DNA from: Centrapalus pauciflorus
Lineage: Eukaryota > Streptophyta > Magnoliopsida > Asterales > Asteraceae
Reading direction: 5' to 3'
Length of the DNA: 64,000 bases
Assembly (NCBI GenBank): GCA_020465985.1
Contig: JAANYP010002618.1
Span: forward strand, 194,970-258,969
In this document: positions 57,101 through 64,000 of the stretch, one piece after another
How positions within the stretch are numbered: the stretch's first letter is position 1
How the letters are laid out: the number at the start of each line of letters is the position of its first letter
Notes under the pieces: model-generated
Seen by the model: the letters and a program-made list of their open reading frames with translations, nothing else
Database searches by the model: none
Told to the model about the DNA's origin: nothing
Made by a program: the position numbers and the translations under genes

Positions 57101-57162
57101 AAGGCATGAATCGCCTTTTTTCCTTTCCCCATAAACACATATGTCACGACCCTCGGGGGTAG
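54121..57162 (-). pseudogene. pol: Gypsy-2 pol: RT, RNase H, integrase, chromodomain
   Basis: Minus strand, downstream direction right to left: protease-RT linker (57155-56935), RT (56932-56270; PLRMCIDYRELNKVTIKN-type region, FIDDILIYSKTK at about 56440), RNase H (56096-55700; VYNNASGMGLGAVLMQRGN), H/C zinc region (HQSKFSIYPENTKMYNDL ... CRTCRLVKAEHQ, 55380-55240), integrase core (MDFITKLPKTH 55170, SDRDSIFTSNFW 54980), then QVYLKVSQMKGV and FHMGYL. A chromodomain-like end (VLVKWKHQRGANHTWESKEG) stops at 54121. Breaks: frameshift near 56660, disruption near 56270-56100, stop near 55740, TGA near 54880, damage 54877-54650. Confidence 0.9.
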
Positions 57163-58278
57163 TGTTAGGCACAAAAAGGCCTCAGTCAAACCTGTTCTGC
57201 ATCTGAGGGGGAGATTTGCAATCAAACATGTTGATGCACTTGAAAGGTATAATTTAAGGCCTGTTTATGCCTTATTGAAACCTATTAAGTGATTTGCAAT
57301 ATCAGCTAAAGCTGTTCTATGTGTTGCATTCGTTGCAACAAAGATAGTTTGTCCAAGCTGTTCAGTCTGCTGAACAGGCTGGACATAAGCTGTCTACACT
57401 GCTCTACACTGGTGAGCAGCTTGGGCAGTCACAAGTGTTCTATTCTTTGTGAACAGAACCTGTTCTTTGTGAACAGGCTAAACACTCTTTGGAATATGTT
57501 TCCAAGTCCTCATGTATTGTTTTTGGCTAAAAGATCAGTTTACAAAGTCGAAGACAAAGTGGAAATTAGAACTGCACAGCCTGCCCACGCTGTTCTGTTA
57601 CATGAAGACAAAAGGATATTTGAAAAAGGGTGATAGACCTTTTCCTTATATCAAAATAGGCCTTAACAAAGGAAGAAAGACACAAAGTTGACATTCCTTA
57701 TTTAGTTAAAGCCAATGCAACAGTAGACAAAGTGAAAAGACAAAAGTTCTGCCCACATGAAGACAAGTCTGCTTTTCAGAATGTGCAGAAAAGTTTATAT
57801 TGTCTTTTCAACAAGACTTTCCCCTTTTCCTTTCGTCCAATGAAGAAGCTTCACTTATATCCTCTGAGTGAGTATAAAAAGAAACTTCCAAGGATTGAAA
57901 GGATAAGCCAAAAAGCTAAGTGCTGAACCCAAGAGTGAACGTGCATTCAAGTGTGCATGCAATTCTACCTGGATAAAACAGTGCTTTGTGTCTAAGCTGT
58001 TCTTATCCAAGTTGTTCCTCTTAGACTTGTAAACACAGTGAGTGATTCTTAGTGAGTGTATTCATTGTAACTAGTTTAAGTCTGTCTTAGACTAGTTAAA
58101 CATATTGTTGTATCTGTCATCTCAGCTTGAACCTTTCCGCATTCAAGCTCGTTTGTAATTAACATTTGTTGATAATACATACAAACATTGAGAAAACTGT
58201 GTGTAGTTTTCAAATTGTTGTATTCACCCGCCTCTACAGCTTAAGACTATATACTTGGGATATCTTTCGGGACCTACA
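57163..58278 (+). repeat. Copia-C1 5' LTR (about 1116 bp)
   Basis: TGTTAGGCAC start, CCTACA end before the primer site. TATAAAAAG box near 57879. Contains a polypurine-like GAGGGGGAGAT 45 bp inside the LTR, shared with Copia-C2. AAGCTGTTC and GAACAGGCT motifs recur at 57308-57480. Confidence 0.82.
57879..57887 (+). promoter_or_regulatory. TATA box of Copia-C1 LTR
   Basis: TATAAAAAG within GTGAGTATAAAAAGAAAC, conserved on the minus strand in Copia-C2 near 17820. Confidence 0.6.
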
Positions 58279-58280
58279 AC

Positions 58281-58292
58281 TAGTATCAGGGT
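58281..58292 (+). other. Copia-C1 primer-binding site, mutated
   Basis: TAGTATCAGGGT against TGGTATCAGAGC: three mismatches, yet in the right place two bases after the LTR end. Confidence 0.75.
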
Positions 58293-58340
58293 AGTTTAGA
58301 GTGTGTGTCATTCTAGATCTCTCATTCTCCCAAAGTTTCC

Positions 58341-61073
58341 ATGGACAACAGTGCTGCAAGTTCCTCATACTATGACAATGGTTCAATGGGCAAACCTCCA
58401 AAGTTCAATCATCAGAACTTCTCTGGTTGGAAGTGCAGAATGATGCTCTACTTAGAGAATCTGGATGTACAACTACCAGAGATTGTAATGGAGGGTCCCT
58501 ATGTGCCAACCTCTGTTACAACCATAACTCCAGCGGTTGAAGGAGCTGCTCCTGAAATCAGAACCTTTGAGAAAGCTAAAGCTCAATGGTCTGATGAAGA
58601 CAAAAGACTAGTGGCTCTGGATGCAAAGGCCAGGAATAACCTGGTTATCTCTCTGCCTGATGATGTGTTCAAACAGGTTGAGAAGATGAAGACTGCAAAG
58701 GAGATGTGGGATACTTTGTGTACCGTCTATGATGGACCCACAATCACACTGGACAACAGGATTAACTATCTTGTTAGACAGTATGAACTCTTCTTTGCTA
58801 AACCAAAGGAGACTCTCACAGAAACCTACACCAGGTTTACTGCTCTTGTTAATGATCTCAAAGTTGTTGGTATCACTAAGGACAGCCTGACTCTGGTGAA
58901 TAAATTCTTAGACATCTTGCCTGAAGAATGGAATTATTTCTCTACAATTTTAAGAAATTCAGGTACCATCAGAAGTATGGATCTTGTTAAATTGTATGGA
59001 TCCTTACTGAATGATGAGCAGTCAAGCCAACAGAAGAGAAATGCCCTGGAAATGTCTAAGAAAGGTGCAGCCTTTGTGGCCAATGTGAGACATCCTGGAA
59101 ATCAGGTAGGTGATGTGTTCACTCAACCTGATCAACAGGCTGATGATAAGGAGGAAATGTCAGATGAGGAAGACAATGCAGAGCTTGCTGAACTAGATGA
59201 TGAGCAAATGATAGCCATGCTGGTCAAAAGGTTCAACAAGAAAAGGTTCGGAAGAAACATGCTGCAGGGAAGTTCAAATGCTGTCAAAAAGAAAGTATTT
59301 GACAAGACCAAAGCTGAGTGCTTCAAATATGGCAAAACTGGCCATATTGCTGCTGACTGTGTGTCAAAAGCTATTTGTCAGTCATTCAAACCACACAAGA
59401 CAAACAGGGATGATGGCTATAGGGCTAAGTACCTTATGGCCATGGCTAAGCTGAGGAAGTTGGAAAACTCAGTGGTTTCCAACCGACAAAAGGGACTCAT
59501 GGCAGAGACTTGTGACTGGGAGGAGTCTGATTCATCTTCAGATGAAGAAGACAATCAATGTCTGATGGCCAACACTGATGTCCCATCAACAAGCAACTTC
59601 AAACAGGATCTGGCTGAAGCTGAAGCCTTCAGCAGCTTGGAGAACTGGAACCCTACAATGATGTATAAGGTACAAAATTTTATGGATTACAGTTCTGAAG
59701 AAAAAGTTAAAATGTTTGATTATATGCTTGTTGATCTGAAATCTGCTGTTGAGAAGCATACTGTTTTATTATCTGAAATCTCTAAGCTTAAAACTGATCT
59801 TGAAACAAAATCCAGTAGACTGGACAGTTTCCATAAGTTGGAAACTGAGCTTGATGAATTAAAACACATCAACTCTATTTTACTGGAAGAAAAGAGAGAA
59901 ACAGTATAAACCATGCTAAGCTTCAAAAGATAGTTGACTCTTGGTGCCAATCTGCACAAAAAGTCAGCCATTGCATAAGTCAGCAGATCCCTGCACAAAT
60001 TCAAGCCTATCTTCGAGGGGATCTTGACACAGCAGCTTCCATTGTTGAGGTTAATAATCTGAAAGAAGACTTGTCCACTCTTGGTGAGCTTCCAAACACT
60101 TTTATTCAAAAAGTGAATGGTAAATTAATCTCAACAAACAGGTTTGTCAGGCCTCAAAACACTGACAGCTCGTGTGAACCTAGCTCAAAAGCTGCTGATG
60201 GAATGAGTTCTCCATCAAATCAGCTTCCTAAGTGCTCTGCTGATTCACACAAGCAAAAGAAAGGAAAACATGTCCAAACTGCAGCTGCGGACACCAAGCC
60301 TGTTGAAAAAACAGGCTCTGGGTCTAAAGCTGATGGTAAAAGGCATACTAATCCTTTTAATGCTGAACAATTTGAAAATAAGTTTTCAAAAGGTAAGCAG
60401 TCTGCCATTAACAAGGGTAAGTCTCATGTTGAAGGCAAACTTGCTGTGATTTCAAATAAGTTTTCTAATCATAGTGGTAAACTGGCCTTAAATGAGAATA
60501 AGTTCTTCAAAACCAGAAATAATGATTATGTTGATAGGCAGCATCAATCACATCTCAGGAAGGGCAAAGCCTGAGAGAGTTGGGAATAGGTTTCCTAAAC
60601 CTGTGGAAGTTCAAAAGCCAATTAAGCTTCCTATCTTTGACATCTGCCCTCCTAAAAAGAGGAAAGAAGAGACAGGCAAAGTTGTGGCTATTGAACTTTC
60701 CACTCAAGCTGTTGATTCATCAAATAGTAATGAGTTTGCTAAACCTGCTGATAGAATCAACAGAAATAACTCAGAATGTGTTTCTGAAAGGTCTTCTTCC
60801 AAAAATGCTAAAAGGAGAAAATGCTATAAATGTGGAATGAAGACACATCTGGCCAAAGACTGTCCTGAAACTGAGGACATGAGGCATGCTGACTCTGATG
60901 GTTCCCTCACTGCTAACATAAACAGTGTTGGAAACATCTTAGTCAATGAGAGTGGTATCCAAACTGATACTATTCAAATAGGGAATATTAGTGTTGATAT
61001 CACAAGTCCATCAACAAATGTTGATGAAGTAGGAGAACTCATCTCTGTGATGAGTTCCCCTAAAAATGACTAA
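58341..61073 (+). pseudogene. gag: Copia-C1 gag, capsid + two zinc knuckles
   Basis: ATG 58341; capsid domain about residues 15-240 (FSGWKCRMMLYLENLD, YELFFAKPKETLTETYTRF). The first zinc knuckle reads CFKYGKTGHIAADC at about 59320-59361, with Tyr replacing the second Cys, so metal binding is doubtful. A likely coiled coil follows (59700-59900). Frameshifts near 59906 and 60572. The second knuckle CYKCGMKTHLAKDC is at about 60822-60863. Natural stop TAA 61071-61073. AAG|GTACAA at 59670 is a weak phase-0 donor, and CACTCTGCAG ends at 61095. Confidence 0.88.
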
Positions 61074-61095
61074 TATTCTTCTTGTCACTCTGCAG

Positions 61096-63411
61096 GAAAA
61101 ACAACCATCCCAGGTTTGGTACTTGGACAGTGGCTGCTCAGGGCACATGACAGGTTGTAAGGACCTGCTGAGTGATCTCAGGCCTGAAAAAGGGCCAAAA
61201 GTCACCTTTGGTGATAATGTACAGTGATCCACTAAGGGATATGGAACTCTTAAGCTGGTGCTGCAGTGTTCAAAAGAGTAGCCTATGTGGTTGGGCTGAA
61301 ACATAACCTTGTTAGCATAAGTCAACTGTGTGATGCTGGCTACAAGTTTAATTTTGATGAGCATCTGGGTTACATATTGGATCGCCAAGGCAAAGTTGTG
61401 ATGTGTGCTCAACGTAAGAAAGGTGTACATGTTGTGGACATGCAATCTGCTGATCCCACAACTGAAACCTGTTTTCTCACAAGAACAAATGCAGACCTAA
61501 ACTGGTTATGGCACAAAAGGCTATCACACCTGAACTTCAAGAACATCAACAAACTCTGTAAGAAAGAGTTGGTGACAGGTTTGCCTTCTATGACCTTTGT
61601 TAAGGATAGACTCTGCACAGCTTGTGAGAAAGGCAAGCAGAGGAAATCATCTTTTAAATCCAAGCATAATTTTTCTATTGATACTCCTCTTTTCTTAATC
61701 CATATGGACTTGTTTGGACCTGTCAATGTCCCAAGTCTAGGAGGAAGAAAATACACTCAAGTAATGGTTGATGAGTTCTCCAGGTACACATGGGTTATCT
61801 TCCTAAAGAGCAAAGGAGAGGCTGCTAGAGAAATTATTGGATTTGTGAAAAAGATGGAAATGCTGAATCTGCCCAAGTAAAGCAGCTTAGAAGTGATCAT
61901 GGTACTGAATTCAGAAACAGTACTCTTGAAGACTTTTGTGAGGAGAAAGGAATTACTCAAAACTTTTCAGCTGTAAGAACTCCACAACAAAATGGAGTTG
62001 CTGAAAGGAGAAACCGAACTCTCATTGAAGCTACTAGAACCATGCTTTGTGCATCTGGTTTACCTTCATCATTCTGGGCTGAAGCTGTTAACACTGCCTG
62101 CTTCACTCAAAACAGATCCTTAGTGGTGAAAAGGTTCAACAAGACTCCCTATGAGCTGCTCAAAGGGAGGAAGCCAAATGTCAGTTATTTCCATGTGTTT
62201 GGGTGTCCCTGCTTCATTCTGAATCAAAGGGATCAGCTGGCAAAGTTTGAACCAAAAGCTGATGAAGGTGTGTTTGTTGGTTACTCTGCTATCTCCAAAG
62301 CCTACAGAGTGTAACAACAAAAGAAAGGTGATAGATGAATCTATCAATGCCACTTTTGAAGAGTCCAAGAATGCTTCCACCAAAGCTGTTCCTGAATCAG
62401 TTTCAGGAAAACTAAACTTTGATGATCTCATGCATTCAAATAGTGAAGAGGACTCAAAAGCTTCCACCACATCCAGTGTGGAACCTGTTAATCATGATGG
62501 GCATGATGATGATTATATCAATACACCCTGTGTGAATAAGGGTACTGACTTAATTACAACTACATGTCCTGAGCCTATCAATGCTGACTTTCCTGAATCC
62601 TCTGGTGATATGTTCAACAGTGGACAGACATGTTCAACAAGTGAACAGGCTCAAGACAACAGTGTCTGAAAGTCTTGAGAGCTGTTCAACAGGACCTGCT
62701 GAAGATGTCAATAACTCAGGAGAATCCTCATTGAAGAATGATTCTAAGTGGGTCAGAAGTCACCCCAATGATCAAGTAATTGGTGACATCAACAAAGGGG
62801 TACAAACAAGGTGGGACAGCTTAGGGAACTTCTGTATGTTCTCTAGTTTTGTTTCACTAATGGAGCCAAAGAAGGTGGATGAAGCACTAAAAGATGCCAA
62901 TTGGATCACTGCCATGCAAGAAGAACTAAATCAGTTTGAAAGAAACAAGGTATGGAAGCTGGTCCCTGCTCCTAAAGGTAAAACTATAATTGGCACTAAA
63001 TGGGTTTTCAAGAATAAGATGGATGAGCAAGGTCATGTCATTAGAAACAAGGCAAGACTGGTTGCTCAGGGTTATAGACAGGAGGAAGGAATTGACTATG
63101 ATGAGACATTTGCTCCTGTGGCCAGGCTAGAAGCAATTCGTTTGTATCTAGCCTACGCTGCTCATAAGAGCATTAAGGTATTTCAAATGGATGTGAAGAG
63201 TGCATTTTTAAATGGGAAGCTGCAAGAAGAAGTATATGTCAAGCAGCCTCCAGGTTTTAAAAATGAACAACATCCAGGTTTTGTCTATAAGTTGGACAAA
63301 GCTCTCTATGGTCTCAAACAAGCCCCTAGAGCCTGGTATGACACTCTTACTGAGTTCCTTATGAGCAATTGGTATTCCAGAGGTAAAGTGGATACCACAC
63401 TGTTCATATAG
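61096..63411 (+). pseudogene. pol: Copia-C1 pol: protease, integrase, RT N-terminal part
   Basis: Protease VWYLDSGCSGHMTG at about 61117-61158, then TGA near 61226 and a frameshift. Zinc region LWHKRLSHLNF ... CTACEKGKQRK at 61507-61640. The integrase core has HMDLFGP (61703), SDHGTEF (61892) and QNGVAERRNRTL (61987) across a frameshift at about 61876. The C-terminal part, FGCPCFIL ... GVFVGYSAISKAYRV, ends at 62314. RT GTKWVFKNKMDEQG (62993), MDVKSAFLNG (63189), YGLKQAPRAWYDTL (63307), then TAG 63409-63411. Confidence 0.9.
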
Positions 63412-64000
63412 AAGATGAAGACTAATATTATGCTTGTTCAAATTTATGTGGATGACATAATAATTGGTTCTACTAATGAGCAGTTATGCAATAATTTTTC
63501 GTTACTCATGAAATCCAAATATGAAATGAGTATTCTCAATGGGACTCAGACCATTGAGATAACGATTGATCTTCTCAGGAGGATTCTTCATCTGCCAACT
63601 GTTGCATCATATGACAAGCCTCAACCTGAAGATGATCAAATGGGCAACCTGCTACGTTTCTGTGGTGTGGCAGAACCCAAAATCGGAGCAACATTGTTTA
63701 GAAAGGATCTGTCTCTGACCTATAGCTTTCTTTTTGCCTCGGTGGTAATGTGCTTCGGAAGTAAGGTTGGTTCCTTTGACCAACTGAGTCGTGATGAAGT
63801 TCCCATTGTTCTACAGCTGGTGAATGGGACAACAATTGACATGGCCAAATGGATTTTTCTGAATTTGAGGGGCCTGGTACAACAAGAAACCCATCCAGCT
63901 GCTGTTCGGTATCCAAGGTTTCTAAGCCTCATCTTCAAGCATCATTGTGGTGAGCATCTATATAACTCTCAGCCTTTACTTAAAACTGATGCATTCCCTG
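63412..64000 (+). pseudogene. Copia-C1 RT joined in frame to the aORF; open to window end
   Basis: After TAG 63409 the same frame stays open to base 64000. It begins with RT (MLVQIYVDDIIIGSTNEQLC, KSKYEMS at about 63516) and passes at about 63533 directly into aORF sequence (NGTQTIEITIDLLRRILHLP ... AAVRYPRFLSLIFKHHCG). The end of RT, all of RNase H, the spacer and the start of the aORF are missing. The YPRF motif and preceding helix pattern place it with the N-terminal aORF domain of Copia-A and Copia-B. Confidence 0.75.

Larger units (their letters stand above)
51879..57162 (-). mobile_element. Gypsy-2: Tekay-like chromovirus, minus strand, split by Copia-B2 and Copia-C1
   Basis: On the minus strand: protease-RT linker, RT, RNase H, integrase and chromodomain (57162 to 54121), then the 3' LTR from 54083 leftward. 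The LTR is interrupted at 51879 by Copia-B2 and pol is interrupted at 57163 by Copia-C1. Gag and the 5' LTR lie beyond the window, on the far side of Copia-C1. Confidence 0.85.
57163..64000 (+). mobile_element. Copia-C1: SIRE-like Copia element, 3' part outside window
   Basis: 5' LTR, mutated primer site, gag, protease, integrase, RT, then a deletion fusing RT to the aORF; the window ends inside the aORF. It inserted into Gypsy-2 pol (flank GGTAG at 57158-57162; the other duplication would lie outside). Same family as Copia-C2. Confidence 0.9.

Noticed and set aside
57319..57926. Two open frames in the Copia-C1 LTR
   Set aside because: The region is an LTR also present in Copia-C2, where the frames are not kept.

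Overview
This window is plant nuclear DNA, most likely from a eudicot with a large, repeat-rich genome; I cannot name the species. The evidence is chromovirus-type Ty3/gypsy elements, SIRE/Maximus-like Ty1/copia elements with a large extra ORF after pol, primer-binding sites matching the 3' end of initiator tRNA-Met, and long TA microsatellites. I see no host gene, tRNA, rRNA or CRISPR array. Essentially all 64 kb is nested LTR retrotransposons. The names used here (Gypsy-1 to -3, Copia-A, -B1 to -B3, -C1, -C2) are local labels.

Layout, left to right. Gypsy-1 (+, 1-7413) is a decayed Tekay-like element cut by the window start, with a 2.7-kb 3' LTR. Copia-A (+, 7595-17657) has almost no 5' LTR left but has gag, pol, a long additional ORF (aORF) and a complete 3' LTR. 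Copia-C2 (-, 17658-21100) keeps only its LTR and the end of its aORF. A degenerate gypsy-type LTR stretch (21101-22255) follows. Copia-B1 (+, 22256-34291) has lost about 1.2 kb of integrase. It abuts Copia-B3 (-, 34292-35792), a fragment of the same family. Gypsy-3 (-, 35793-37743) is a small internally deleted element. Copia-B2 (+, 38560-51873) is complete at 13.3 kb, with 642-bp LTRs that differ at three positions and a perfect GCATA target duplication. It sits inside the long LTR of Gypsy-2 (-), whose pol continues to 57162. There Gypsy-2 is split by Copia-C1 (+, 57163 to the window end).

How the parts work. In the Copia elements gag makes the capsid-like particle, with a zinc knuckle after the capsid region (a second knuckle near the gag end in Copia-B and Copia-C1). 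Pol carries protease, integrase, reverse transcriptase and RNase H. A roughly 1000-codon aORF of unknown function lies between RNase H and the 3' LTR. Three diverged Copia families share its three-part architecture. Every coding region here is damaged, including that of the young Copia-B2, so recent movement probably relied on proteins supplied in trans.

Most interesting signals: (1) a ~300-nt multi-hairpin structure between pol and aORF in Copia-B, with base-pair changes compensated between copies; (2) a TATA box, a phase-neutral 5'-UTR intron and a splice acceptor just before the aORF ATG, suggesting the aORF is its own transcription unit; (3) a phase-0 splice donor/acceptor pair across the gag end in three Copia families, with the gag stop embedded in a branch-point-like CTAAC/CTAAT in Copia-B and Copia-C; (4) a perfect 10-bp inverted repeat holding the polypurine tract and the start of the 3' LTR in its loop; (5) family-specific short motifs, often palindromic (TTCGAA/CTCGAG, CCGAAnTTCGG, CAAGCTGYTAG), reiterated in LTRs and leaders.
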